This document shows positions 1-14,140 of a stretch of DNA of 64,000 nt, one piece after another (position 1 is the first letter of the stretch; the number at the start of each line of letters is the position of its first letter). Location: the NCBI GenBank assembly GCA_011947345.1, contig JAAVTG010000561.1, forward strand, positions 1-64,000, given 5' to 3'. Under the pieces are notes generated by a model. It was not told the origin of the DNA. It did no database searches and saw only the letters and a list, made by a program, of their open reading frames with translations. Source of the stretch: Phytophthora quininea. Taxonomy: Eukaryota > Oomycota > Peronosporomycetes > Peronosporales > Peronosporaceae. Both the position numbers and the translations under genes were made by a program.

Positions 1-81
1 GCTGTTGAAACTGAACGGGCTCGAGATCGCCGCTTTGGTCCAAAGTTTGACTCGGTAACGCTGCGGCAGTATTGGTCCTGA
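1..81 (+). CDS. possible C-terminal end of a gene starting outside the window
   Basis: The first reading frame is open from base 1 to a TGA at 79-81. It gives 26 residues rich in Arg, Glu and Asp that end in QYWS. The composition is compatible with the tail of a plus-strand protein, but the stretch is too short to name a family and could be chance. The following ~560 bases (82-640) show no convincing coding sequence. Confidence 0.2.
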   Translation, partial: AVETERARDRRFGPKFDSVTLRQYWS

Positions 82-364
82 TGAGAAGCAATGGCGTTGC
101 TTGTCAGCGGAAATCATCGCGTGCGATAATGAGGTGTCCGTAGCTACATGTAGCGTAGACTCGCTTTTGCTCAAGGATAGTACTTGTACTAGTGGGGTAG
201 TGTAGAGTTCGTAATAGCCCTAGGGATGCCTACCAAAGACTGTGGTGGGCAATCTGAAATCTGTACACGTTCAATTGCCGCGACCCGCGCAAGCAAGTCT
301 CTTGGTGTTCACAAGCCAGACGCGTCAACAAGCTCGGGCTGTGCTGCTGGAGAACAAGCGTTAA

Positions 365-3629
<3,265 letters not shown>

Positions 3630-4176
3630 GTCCAAGTTTGCGGCGGAAGCTCACACGAGGAATCCTGCTTGGATGAGTCTGTGTCGAAGCAAACGGGGGT
3701 GCATTTTCGAGAATTCTGGTGGGACGCGTCTTCCCCACACATGGTTGCCCTTAGTTTGACAGCCCGCGCTGGCCATGGTGTTCGTGACGGGAGTAATGAA
3801 AGAGGCTATGAGAGTTCACGCGCTTGTTATTCTTTCCGTAGATTGCAGGAACGGACGACTCATCACGGGCGTGAACGGCTGGCTGCGTCCAAGCCTCTTG
3901 CTTTCGGCCACTGGCTGCTGCACGGCATTCTAGCACTACTGTAGTTCAGCGACGCACGGGCTCACCATCGATCCGTACTGATAGTGTGGCACAGCACACT
4001 GTGCGCTGCTGTTCTGGAGACGCCACCGACTAAGGTTGCCAGATGGCCATCTATCTCTCGATTGTGCATTTTCGCGGGAAGCAGCAACCGACGTTGCTTT
4101 TTTGGCGGGAGTTGTTGAAGTCAAAAGCATCAATCTTTACGATTCATATTGACATTCCATCACTCCACTTTTCACC
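3630..4176. other. intergenic region
   Basis: I see no convincing gene in these 547 bases. The stretch holds the 3' UTR of GAPDH copy 2 and the promoter of the next gene. It ends in a C/T-rich leader (around 4150-4176) like those of the other plus-strand genes. Confidence 0.5.
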
Positions 4177-5903
4177 ATGAAGCGGAAGCAGCGCTCTTCG
4201 CCGCCTGCCAGCGCAGCCCGCGCGCGTCGCCCGCGGCACCACCCCTCTCCACCACCACCAGACAACGACGCTTCATCTCATGCATCCACCGCTGAAAGTG
4301 GCGCAGAACCTGAAGCAGCAGCGCCGCCCCAAGAGAGCCAACGCGGACGAGGCGTCGTCAGTCGAGAGCGAGCGCTGTACTTCGCCACAGGCGAGAACGC
4401 CCCCAGGGCACCCGTCGTGGCTGTAGAGGAGCCATCCGAGTCCTGGCCTGGCTACTTTAACACAGCCAGAGAGCTGAGCGACCAGCGGCAGGCCGCTCAA
4501 GCCGCCAGGAAGCACCGGCAGGAGCAGGCCGAGGAGGAGCCGGTCGAGAAGCTCCAGTGGACGCCCAAGAGATCTCCGAGAGGCTCCGTAGTCACTGCTG
4601 ACAAAGTGGTGAAGAAGCTCAAGGATCTGGCACTGCAGAGTCTGGCGAGCCACGTGGAGCAGCTGCCAACATTAGAGTACATTGACTCGACTGCCAGACA
4701 CCTCGTGGCTCGGGAGGTGGTCAAGCTCAGAAGATTACAGCCTGAAGTGTTGCCGCTGTTCGTCTTCCCTGGGGTCACAGAGATCGACATCCCAGACTGC
4801 TCTAATATCGACGAAGAGACATTGATTCGAGCGTTGAAGGAGTGTGCAGTGCACAGCTCCAGTCTCACCATTCTGCGGCTGGGATTATGCGGACGCTGCG
4901 TCTCGGACAGCGTCATCCAAGAGCTAGGCGACTCGCTGAAGTCGGTGGAGCAGCTGCAGGTGCAAGGCTGCTATCGACTGTCGGACGCCGGCTGCGAGGC
5001 TTTGGTGCGGCGCTGTGCGCCGTCTCTGGACTCGTTCGAGATCTCGTGCAACCAACGGATCACCAAAACGTCGATCGACTACTTTTGTGAACTGCAGGGC
5101 TTGCACTCGCTGACACTGTCCGAGTGCCCGCAGCTTGAAGACGCCAGCTTGGAGTCGCTGAAGAGCATGAAGAACCTGCGGAAGCTGCACCTGAACCAAA
5201 TGGAGCGACTGTCGGACGACTTCATCGTTGATCTTGCACGTCGTCTGCCCGACTTGCAGGAGTTTTCTGTTGCGCGCTGCTCGCAACTCGGCAACAAGGC
5301 GGTGGAGGGGATTTTGGAGGCTTGCCGTGGGTTGAAGGTGCTCGATGTGTCGGACTTGCATCAAATTACTGACGACTGCTTCGAAGGCGTTCGGACATAT
5401 CGCCATGCCCTTCGTCGCGTCTCCATGAGATGCTGTTTGGGTTTGACTGATGTTGCTCTCCAACACATAGCCTTTGGATCGAATGAGTATCTGGAGACTC
5501 TCGAGATGTCCAGTGTTGCGGTACGTCGTTGCATTTTCGCTGTCAATTGTGTGTGCTGCTCATTGCATTTGTTCTACTGCACAGCAAGCTACAGACGAGT
5601 CGATGATGGCGTTGAAGGAGTTCTGCTCAACTGGCCTGAAGACGCTTGACATTTCGTTCTGCCGCGGCATTTCCGAGGACGCCGTGGGGATTCTGACAGA
5701 TGAATCAGAGAAGCTCAACTCGCTGGTGCTGTGGGGCTGCACACAGGTTTGTTATGTGGATTGCAATTGCCTGAAGTATGGTGTAGATTGATCCTGTTGT
5801 GTTGTCGATGTAGATCACTGCGCGCTTCCTCACGTGTCATTTACAAGACGATCTGATGGTTACCGGCCATCCTTTGCTGACTGGTCTCTCGATTCGCTAT
5901 TAG
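4177..5903 (+). CDS. RAD7-like leucine-rich-repeat protein
   Basis: Three exons (4177-5520, 5585-5746, 5814-5903) with 64- and 67-nt introns in phase 0 give about 531 residues. The N-terminus is basic and Pro-rich and carries a Trp-Pro-Gly segment (SWPGYFNTA) and a LQWTP segment, as in plant RAD7-type proteins. From about residue 180 onward there are ten or so cysteine-containing LRRs of the F-box/LRR type (patterns like LTLSECPQLEDASL). The last exon ends with LMVTGHPLLTGL, a tail typical of RAD7-like LRR proteins. In yeast, Rad7 acts with Rad16 in global nucleotide-excision repair and as a ubiquitin-ligase substrate receptor; that role here is inferred. No F-box is visible. An AMN1-type LRR protein is the main alternative. 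No frameshift seen. Confidence 0.8.
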
Positions 5904-6134
5904 CTGAAAACATAAAGATTTGCTCTAATGACTAACATGAGCATAACAGATTGGCGTGCATAGTCCCAGATTCACTACATGTCATTTCTTGTCTGGAAGA
6001 TGAGAGCATTTCCGGGTTTTCTCCGTCGCAGATACGCTGGGGTCATTTACCGTCCATCCTTTAGCAGGTTTTTCTCGCCTGGTCTGCACAAATCATTTCG
6101 CTTTCAAAGCTGGTGGTCAACGTCTCGGGGAAAA

Positions 6135-7607
6135 ATGGAGTTGCGATCCGCTTTATCTCACAAGAAATCTTCCAGAAAGTAAGTTGACTACCAGTCGGTC
6201 GACTCCTGTTAACGTGATTGAGTTGGCAGGTCAACAACGGGCTGCATCGACGCAGCATGGACATCTCAAGAGGTGATGTAAACCAAGCGCTTTTGAACAG
6301 AAAACTCACGGTGCGTTGTGATGTGCAGGACGATTTACTGCGTGATGGTGTTTGCCACCATGGAGGGAAAAAGTGGAAGGTGATTGCTCAACGCTTTGAG
6401 CGGCGCTCGCCGGCGGAATGCAGCGCTCGATGGAACCAACTCCAAGATTCTGGGGTGACCACCAAGCGTCTGTGGAGCGAGGAGGAAGACGACCAAATGA
6501 AGGCGCTCGTGGGCAAGTATCACGCTAGTAAGTGGGCAGTGATTGCTTCCTACCTGCCAGGACGCAATGGCAAGCAGTGCCGTGAACGGTGGGGAATTCG
6601 GTCATGTTTGGCTGTGATCATTGGATTGAAACGTTTGTTTTGGCTCGTAGATGGCACAATCAAGTCAAACCCAACATCAAGAAGACCCCGTGGACCACGG
6701 AGGAAGACGAGAAGATCTTGGCCCTGCAAGCTCGTCATGGTAACCGCTGGGCGATGATCAGCAAGAGGTTAAACGGTCGCACCGACAATGCGGTCAAGAA
6801 CCATTGGAACTCGTCGTTAAAGGATTCAGCAAAGCAACGCCAAGCTGGCCAAGTAGCGGCAACATCTCGGAAGAAGAAGCCAGGAAAGATCACGCCGCGG
6901 AAGACTAAGGCGCCTCGCTCTACGAAGAAGCACACTCGCCAATCGGCAGCAAAGCAAAAGTCGATTGTGTTGTCTCTGACAACAGTTTGAGCATAAAGGC
7001 CGACCCTGGTGCAGTTGCTGCTGCTGCTGTCGCCTCGGAATACTTTGCCGGTGGGTCTCTCTCGCCTGACGCAGTAGATCACCCGGATGTGACTGGAGAT
7101 CGGTTTCTGCCTCATCAAGCGGTAATCGACAGCCTTCTGGATCCGCTGGGAATGGGCACGTGTGCACCACGCAGTCTTGAGGCGCCTGCTCAAGCTGACC
7201 AAATGGCCTTCGCGTACCACATGGCGAGCTGGCGCGAAAGAGACGACAAGTTTTTCGCCGAAGCGTGCAAGTCGGACCCCACATCTCCAGCACAGCCACC
7301 GTTTGGACTGGACGAGTTGCTGTACGATTCGCTGCACGACGTGTGTGGTGGTGAGATTGGAACGGCTGCGTTGGCGCTTAGATCCCTGAACGAGTTCGAC
7401 CGCGTTACGCAGTCTATTCCACCCGTGGTCACTTCGAACTCGGCGCCTGCCCCGTATATTCCGGCGGATTTGTCTCCGCTGGACCACGCGGAGGATATGC
7501 CGCACCAAGTCAAGGAAGAACCTCCTCCTGAACAGTGCTCGTTCGTGGGGCAAGACTTCGAATCGGTACTTTCGTACGCCGCTGCTTTCTCGGCTCGAAG
7601 TGTGTGA
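6135..7607 (+). CDS. three-repeat (R1R2R3) MYB transcription factor
   Basis: Four exons (6135-6178, 6230-6272, 6329-6588, 6651-7607) fit by phase. Three consecutive MYB repeats follow a 15-residue basic lead: R1 from WTSQEDDLL, R2 from RLWSEEEDDQM, R3 from TPWTTEEDEKI, each with spaced Trp residues and a closing RW/HW. The last helix (NGRTDNAVKNHWNS) is the classic R3 DNA-recognition helix. Animal and oomycete c-MYB-type factors share this layout and bind AACNG cores. After the repeats comes a Lys-rich basic stretch, then an acidic Ser/Pro tail with a possible sumoylation site (QVKEEP). Near 6955 the frame shifts by one missing base; without it the protein would stop at 6988-6990. Corrected length is about 434 residues. 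The tiny first exons were chosen because they restore the WxxxED start of R1 in phase. Confidence 0.85.
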
Positions 7608-7772
7608 TGTGGACGTTTAAACGTGTGTAAGTAGTTCCGTGTGCGTGAGTAGCTCGGTCTGTCTGTTTGCCATGAACCAGAAGCATTAACAAGTAAGTAC
7701 TGCAAACTTTTACAGCAGTTGTGGATCTTGAAACGTCGCAAGTCGAGCATTGCAAAGCGATCCCATCTCTTC

Positions 7773-9954
7773 ATGACGGCGTCAGGAGATAGCACCAGCG
7801 CCAACGCAAGTCCAAGTGAAGGCCATGTCGCCGTCGATAAGGCTGGCGACCCAGCACCGACTTCCCCTGGTGATGACGACGAAGATTTGGACGACGAAGA
7901 AGACGAAGACGAGCAGGAGAAAGTCAACATCCGCCCGGAACCTTTGACTCAGCAGAACGCCACTGCAGCAGACGTCGAAGCTGGACTGCAGCTCATTGAG
8001 CTTTGTCGTGAAGGCCACTTGGACGCAGTCGTCAAGCGAACTCGCGAAGGAGCTCCAGCAGGTTTCATCACTAAAAGCGGCTGGACGCCGGTGGCTGCAG
8101 CAGCTTACAGCGGGATCAATGACATTCTCGTGTACCTCCTCGACATCCGAGCTGACGCCATGTACGAGACTTCTGCTCCGTGCTAACGGCTAACGGATGT
8201 CTGCACTAAACCACGAGAAATCACCGAGGAGAGCCTCTCCCTGCAATACGCCGCTGCATTGGGCTTGCTACAAGGGTCATGCCGACACGGTAGCTCTCCT
8301 GCTAGCTGCTGGTTACAGCCTCGAAGCGGTGGACTCCGTCGGCAACCGTTGTCTTCATTTGGCGTGCTCTGGCGGACATCGAGACGTGGTGGAGCAGTTG
8401 CTGGCCCATTCGGCGACGGTGGACGCTCGCAATCAGTATGGTAATCGAGCGCTGGAGCTGGCCACGGAGCCAGCTTGTCGTCGACTATTGACGCGGTTCC
8501 AGTCGCAAACCGCTTGCGAGTGGTGCAAGGAGACCTTCAGTCGACTCCGTCGCCCCAGTCTGTGCCAGCACTGCAACAATGTTTTCTGCGACACAAAGCC
8601 TTGCTCATCGTCCTCCACGACGTCCCCGACGCCTCTTTCGACAGATCCACGGCATGACGGCAGCTCGATGCTCGCTCAGTCACGAAGTATGCGCTACTGC
8701 CAGGAATGCGCCACTGAAATGGGCAAAGCGGAGCAGGATCTACGCACCGTCCTCGAGAGCAAACTTGAACTCATTCGCCGTACGCTTGCCGTCATAGACC
8801 CAAGTATCAACACCAGTACTCGCCCAGCAACCACCATCGGCATTAAATCTGCTGAGGAACTTGGAAACCTTGAGGAACGTGTCGAAGTAGGCGAAGCAGA
8901 AGAAGCTCGGGATGGCGATGCATCGACCGAGCCATTAAATGAAGAAGCGGCATCCGATACTAACGGGAACAGCGGCGAGAGCGTTCAAAACAGTGTTGAA
9001 AGCCCCGTGATTTCGATACCGAGCGAGATCGCCACACCAAACGACGACTTTGACGATAAAGGACAGTTATCGAGGTCGTCACAGTCTTCGAAGCGTCGAG
9101 CAATGCCAAGCGCCGAGACGATCCTGAACGCACTCACGCTTAACCAAACGGATGCTGAAGCGCTTTACACGGCATTGGAAGCAGCTCAGCTGAAGGCCGC
9201 AGACGTCGATTTGCTGCGGGTTTCCAAGCAGACGTACCGGCAGCTCGTGGCGCACGTGACTGTGCAAGAAGAGATCAAGGCTCTTCTTGCAGTGCGGCCG
9301 ATCGGTATCCGCTCGCTGCTGGAGCCGCTCAAGCGAGCCTTGCAACATGCGACTCGCGAACAAGTGCACCCTGCCATGCTGACGTTGGCGATGCAAGTCA
9401 TCCAGAGTGGCGAAGCAGAGTGCACGCTCTTCGGCTGCCACGCGCTGTGCGAGAAGATCGAGCGTGGCTCGCAGCGCTACAGCAGGGACATTGCTCGTCT
9501 CGAAGCCAGTCTCGCCGACGCGCAGCTTCGAAGCGTCAGCGAGAAGCTGCTCACGGCTGCCGGCGCACTACGCGACCGCTTGAACGCCGAGGTGCGTCTC
9601 GAAGGCTGCTTGCTGCCGTTCAAAGCCCCACCCGCATTAAACAACCCCACCGGAGCTCTGCTGCCTGCACCAGCACCTGGCAGTCGAGGCTACGTCTTCC
9701 ACGACGGCACGGCATTTGACACGCTGCTGCAGGCGTTGGAATACCGCAGTCAGCTCGTGACTGCCGCAGTGGACACTGGCGCTGCTGTCGACGGCGTGTC
9801 GTCTGCTCTGCTGGAAGAAGCCAACACGTTGCTCAAACAGCTCAAGAAGGACGTCCGCGACGAAGCCAAAGCTGAAGAAGAGCGCCGCAAAGCTGAGGAG
9901 GAAGCTGCCCTCAAAGCTGCGAAGAAAGGCAAGAAGAAAACAGCTAAAAAGTAG
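7773..9954 (+). CDS. ankyrin-repeat protein with a cysteine cluster and lysine-rich tail
   Basis: Two exons (7773-8161 and 8229-9954; a second acceptor at 8232 is also possible) give about 704 residues. The intron contains two CTAAC branch-point-like sites. Residues ~20-60 are strongly acidic. Ankyrin repeats follow (SGWTPVAAAAYSG, then NTPLHWACYKGH, RCLHLACSGGH). A Cys-rich module comes next with the order CEWC, CQHC, C, C and later CQEC, suggesting a FYVE/treble-clef-like zinc site. The middle is a low-complexity acidic linker, followed by a helical region and a Lys/Glu-rich coiled coil ending in KKGKKKTAKK. Ankyrin plus zinc cluster points to a protein-interaction or membrane-adaptor role. 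I cannot name an orthologue. No frameshift seen. Confidence 0.8.
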
Positions 9955-10031
9955 TTTGCATAACAAATTGGCAAGAATGACGGAGATTGTCATTAGCACA
10001 AGGCGTCGAAACCCCAAACCTGTGCGTCCAC

Positions 10032-10524
10032 TTAGACGATGGAGCCGGCGTTGGACGCGATACGCGGCCACAGGTCGGCGCACTCCTTGCCGACGGGGCC
10101 CGTGATGGCCGAGCCCTTCATCTCGCCCTTGGGGTTGACGATCACACCAGCGTTGTCCTCGAAGTAGAGGAATACGCCGTCTTTGCGGCGCCAGGCCTTG
10201 CGCTGGCGGATGACCACGGCGGGCATGACCTTCTTACGGAGGTCCGGCTTACCCTTCTTGACGGTGGCCAGCACCATGTCGCCCACACCGGCGGCGGGCA
10301 GGCGGTTCAGACGACCCTTGATACCGCACACGGCGATGATGTAGAGGTTCTTGGCGCCAGAGTTGTCGGCGCAGTTCATGACGGCGCCCACGGGCAGACC
10401 CAGAGTCATCCGGAACTTGTTGCCAGAGGCACCACCGCGTCCTGCATGGCGGAGAGAGGGGATTAGGATGGAGCGTCTAGAGGAGCTGTAAGAGCTGCTG
10501 GGACATACCACGCTTCGTTGCCAT
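10032..10524 (-). CDS. RPL23: 60S ribosomal protein uL14 (L23)
   Basis: A 16-base first exon (10509-10524) encodes MATKR plus one base. After a 67-nt intron (10442-10508, GTATGT donor) the second exon (10032-10441) gives the rest; total 141 residues, the usual size. The sequence [21 protein letters not shown], the basic [20 protein letters not shown] and the closing [19 protein letters not shown] are diagnostic of eukaryotic uL14. The protein sits at the subunit interface of the large ribosomal subunit near helix 95. A minute first exon right after the start codon is common in ribosomal protein genes. It is divergent from the WBP4-like gene and shares a 353-bp promoter region with it. Confidence 0.96.
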
Positions 10525-10768
10525 TGTTGCTGCTTGTTGAGAATCTCGACTGACAGCGCAAGGGGCTGCTCGGCTGCACTGGCGCAGAGCCAACCGATAG
10601 GAACCGAGTTAGCAGCCTCTGGGGGTGGTTTTACTAATTCGTTTCTGCTGGTTATTGACTCGTTTGGTTTTGGCCGAGTCGTTGACCATCGGGTTTTCTG
10701 TGTTAAGGGCGTAGCCATCAAGATGGATACAGGAATTAGCTTAGCCGAATCTACGAGTTACGTTTCGT

Positions 10769-10819
10769 CCAATAAGAGCGCACGGTGCATCCAATCAGCG
10801 ACCAGTACGCTCTGATTGG
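10769..10819. promoter_or_regulatory. three CCAAT boxes in a divergent promoter
   Basis: Between the start codons of uL14 (10524, minus) and the WBP4-like gene (10878, plus) lie CCAAT at 10769-10773, CCAATCAG at 10791-10798 and its exact reverse complement CTGATTGG at 10812-10819. Paired CCAAT boxes are typical NF-Y sites of housekeeping bidirectional promoters. The function is inferred from the motif and placement. The rest of 10525-10877 holds nothing else obvious. Confidence 0.5.
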
Positions 10820-10877
10820 AGGAATCGACGTGTGGTACAAGAGCGGTACATGTGTCGAGAGCGCTCACTCTTTCAGC

Positions 10878-12129
10878 ATGACGGACTACTGGAAGTCGAC
10901 GGAGCGGCACTACTGCAAGTTCTGCAATGCATGGCTGCAAGGAGACAAGATCGTACGTGTCCCGTCAAGTCGACTACGCATTTCTCCGTACTCTAAGATC
11001 TGCTTTCTTTCTGTTTGTAGAGCGTCAAGCACCATGAGCAGGGCCGCCGACACAAGGACAGGTGGAGGAGACGCTCAAGCTCAAGCGCAAGGCCAAGTCC
11101 GAGGCCAACGCCTCGCAGAGGGAGCTGCAGGACCAGCTGAGGCAGATCGAGGAGGCTGCGCAGGCCAAATACGCGCAGGACTTGGCCGGGAAGCGACCTC
11201 CCCGCCGCCTAGGAGACCAGGACAGAGCAGACCGCCCCCACCGCCTGCACGACCTGGACGCAGTGCTGCACCACCACCTTCAGCTCCATTTAAGATGCCA
11301 CCTTATGGAGGGAATACTGCAGGACAACGGCATTTCGAGCAGGAGGAGCCAGAGGAGGACGACGAGGACGACAAAGGCGTCTACGCTGTGCGAGGAGTTG
11401 TGTATCTGGAAGGCAAAAAGCACGAGAACCAGCTGGAAACAGGAAGCGCGTGTCAGATCTGGAGCGAGGCTGCTGAGCAGTGGATTGATGCGCTGGTGGA
11501 GAAGGCGACGGTGCATACAGTGCCCAACACAACGCTAAGCTTTCGACGGTTCACGGTCATGTACATGCTGCCGCCGACCGAGGGCGGGGAAAACCCACGC
11601 CCACGACGGAGCAAGAGGTGAAGCCAGATCGCTTGCGGATCCCATTGCCGCCCAATGTGACCTTGGAAGCAGCAGAGGAGATGGTGGAGCGATGGCGGGC
11701 AGGCGGAAAGGAGACGGAGACGACGGCAAACCCCGCTATACCGATCGACGAGACCACTGGAATGGGCGAGTGGAGCACAGTCGAAGTTCGACAGATTGAT
11801 GAAAGCCCTGAGGCTGTGGCGAAACGTGCCGCGGAGGCAGAGGTTGAAGCTGCGCGCTTAGAAGAGGAGCAGCGACGCATGGACACATTGGAGGACTTCT
11901 CTTCGCAAGGAGACAACGCTCTGGGAGCGTTCAACCCGTGGGGAGGCAGCTACAAGGGCGTGGAGATTGACGCCGAGGGAAATGCTGAAACCACATCGAC
12001 TGCTGTTCCCCTCGCAGAGACGAAGAGATACACATCACTACGAACGGCAACGTCGGCTTTAAGAAACGGGAGCGCAAAGCTGGCAACAAGCCCCAAAAGC
12101 AGAAACGCAGGAGGACCGAGGATGAGTGA
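10878..12129 (+). CDS. WBP4-like U1-type zinc-finger splicing protein (frameshifted)
   Basis: Exon 1 (10878-10952) encodes MTDYWKSTERHYCKFCNAWL. After a 68-nt intron exon 2 (from 11021) continues SVKHHEQGRRHKG. Together they form a matrin/U1-type C2H2 zinc finger like that of WBP4/FBP21, a component of the activated spliceosome. A coiled-coil Glu/Lys segment, a Pro-rich stretch, an acidic region and a C-terminal NVGFKKRERKAGNKPQ motif all match the WBP4 family layout; the GFKKRK-like end is characteristic. The frame changes at about 11057, 11170-11210, 11590 and 12015, each time by one missing base in a G- or purine-rich run. Corrected length is about 410 residues, stop at 12127-12129. WW domains, present in animal WBP4, are not visible. 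Confidence 0.75.
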
Positions 12130-12348
12130 GCTGTCAATACAATCGCCGTCATCCTCCACCTTCACCACTTGCCTTGGTTTGTTATGGATCTGTATTTTTT
12201 GTAAATGATCTCTGCATTCGCTTTAAAAGATTCGACGTCTGCATGTCCATTGCATTGCATCTGACCGAGTCTTGGCTGTTCCTCTCACTGTGAAGAAGCT
12301 ACACAAGAAGCAACCCCGACTTTTTTTTTTCACGCTGCAACGCTCACT

Positions 12349-13130
12349 CTACAAGTGGCCGCCAGCAGCCTTGATCTTCTCCGCGTCCAGGTACGCCGTG
12401 CCGTAGGGCAGGAACTCGTCGCTGTGAGTGCTGGCGATGCTCTTGTACTCGCTTGCCTGCTTGGTGATGTCGGCCACCTCGTCGTCCGACAGGTCGCGCA
12501 CGTACTTGGCCGGGTTGCCAGCCCACAGCTGCTTGGCCGGGATACGGCGTCCAGGCGGCACGACGCTGCCAGCCGCGATGATGGTGTTGGACTCGACTAG
12601 GGCGCCGTCCAGGATGATGGAGCCCATGCCGATGAGCGCGTTGTGCTCGATCGTACACGAGTAGAGCGTGCAGCCGTGGCCGATGGTCACGTCGTTGCCG
12701 ATGGAGGCGCCCGGAGCAAGTCCCGGGGTGTTGGAGCTGGCCGTGTGGATGACCGTGCGGTCCTGCACGTTGGTGCGGTTGCCAATGCGCACCTGGTTGA
12801 GGTCGCCGCGGATCACCACGTTGTAGAAGACCGAGGCGTCGTTGCAGATCTCCACGTCGCCCACGATGGTGGCGTTGGGGGCCACCCACACGTCGTGGGC
12901 GATCCTGGGTCGCTTGTCGTAGAGCGCCAGCACCTGGCGGTGGCGAGAGACTGCAGAAATAACGCGAATTAATGAGGTTGTGATACAATGGGGCTGGTGC
13001 GGTGGTGGCGACGCTGCGTACATTTCTCCTTGAAGGCGTTGTCGCCCAGCACGCGCAGGCCGAGGCGGTCGAGCGCCTGGCCGGTCTCGCGGACGCAGCG
13101 GCCCAGCTCGAAAGTCACCTTGCGCATCAT
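12349..13130 (-). CDS. gamma-carbonic-anhydrase-like protein (mitochondrial complex I type)
   Basis: Two exons (13022-13130 and 12349-12950; 71-nt intron, phase 1) encode 236 residues. The N-terminus has the RETGQALDRLG motif typical of eukaryotic gamma-CAs attached to mitochondrial complex I. It is followed by hexapeptide left-handed beta-helix repeats (for example WVAPNATIVGDVEI, VIRGDLNQVRIG) and a C-terminal helix with WAGNPAKYVRDL. Of the three zinc-binding histidines of the archaeal family, VIH and IGH are present, but the third, five residues after IGH, is Tyr. That resembles the CA-like (non-catalytic) subunits known from plants. So a structural role in complex I is likelier than CO2 hydration. 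The start is the first of two adjacent ATGs. No frameshift. Confidence 0.88.
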
Positions 13131-13464
13131 GATCGCGGGAACGAGCGGCGGAGAGGAAGTCTGAGGCCAGCAAGCCGCGAGGGGAGACCACCAAAAAATA
13201 TTAGATTTTTTTCCTTTAATTTTTTAGATTTGCCGCACGACCAGCGCTACATCTGATTCTGATGCTGGGCTAGCTCCAAGCCGCTGAACAGCGCGCCGTC
13301 GGCCGCCGCCCGCTTCAACTTGCTGCAGAAGAAGACCAGCGGCTCTCAAGGGCGTCGACAAAAATGGATATCAGTCGGTATGGACCAAATTGACAGACAG
13401 CGACTATTGCTTCTTGTGATGTTCATTACTTTTATCCATGGTGGACTCGGTCTACTCGTTCAGT
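13131..13464. other. intergenic region before the repeat island
   Basis: This holds the promoter of the minus-strand gamma-CA-like gene and about 200 bases with no convincing coding sequence. The region from roughly 13300 on is open in one plus-strand frame that runs into the proteasome-like relic below. Confidence 0.4.
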
Positions 13465-13700
13465 CTGACGAGTTCAACTCGTCGGGCAAGCTGTTGCAAT
13501 TGGGGTACGCATGGAACGCCATCACCAATGGTGGTCACACATCGCTCTGCATTCAATGTAGGTGCTTGCAATCGGTAAAAACGACAAACAGATAGGTCCC
13601 TTCGTTAGCAAAATCGAGTGGTGTTCGCCGCAGTGAAACAACTGCTGTCCGCTCTGGTAGGTGAGGAATCGTACAGGAAGCTTTCCATCGTATTGGCGTC
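13465..13700 (+). pseudogene. relic of a proteasome alpha-type (alpha2-like) subunit gene
   Basis: An open stretch encodes EFNSSGKLLQLGYAWNAITN followed by GGHTSLCIQ. This matches the spacing of the alpha-subunit N-terminal signature (F-S-x-x-G-x-L-x-Q-x-x-Y-A-x-x-A). Skipping a plausible 53-nt intron (GT near 13559, AG near 13611), the next segment reads AKSSGVV and, after one missing base, FAAVKQLLSALVGEESYRKL. This fits the second block of alpha subunits (GVV-x-A-x-x-K-x-L-x-S-x-L). The invariant Glu before YA is Gly and no further block is found, so this looks like a decayed fragment. The upstream Met-rich part has no family resemblance. Moderate confidence because the match is short and made by eye. 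Confidence 0.4.
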
Positions 13701-14140
13701 CGCCGATATCATATACAGGGATTCCGAAAATACAGTATCTATCTATTCGCCGGAACGATCGCTCCGGAATGTTTAAGTCGGTGAAATCGTCGCCAACTGT
13801 ACGTAGGTAGAAGATGCAGCTTCTACCTTGCGGCGCTTCAAGATACGCTCGACAAAAGCTTAGATATGGGCCTCGCTCTTGTTCAACCTGGGCAGAAGGC
13901 GCTGAAAACGCCTCAAGGCTTCGTTTGCTCAGTAGTCAGAACGCCTGTTTCACCACCAAAAACGGTCACCACCGCCGACTCGAAGTCGGGCGAGGAGGCG
14001 ATGTCGACGTCGGCGGCTAACTAAAAACAATCAAAAGTTTGCTACTGCAATAACAAAAAGTAAGATGAAGTTACCGATATACAAAGCAAACGACGGCTGC
14101 ACTTCGAGTAGTCCGTTCAGCAAGCCACGAGCGTCAACTT

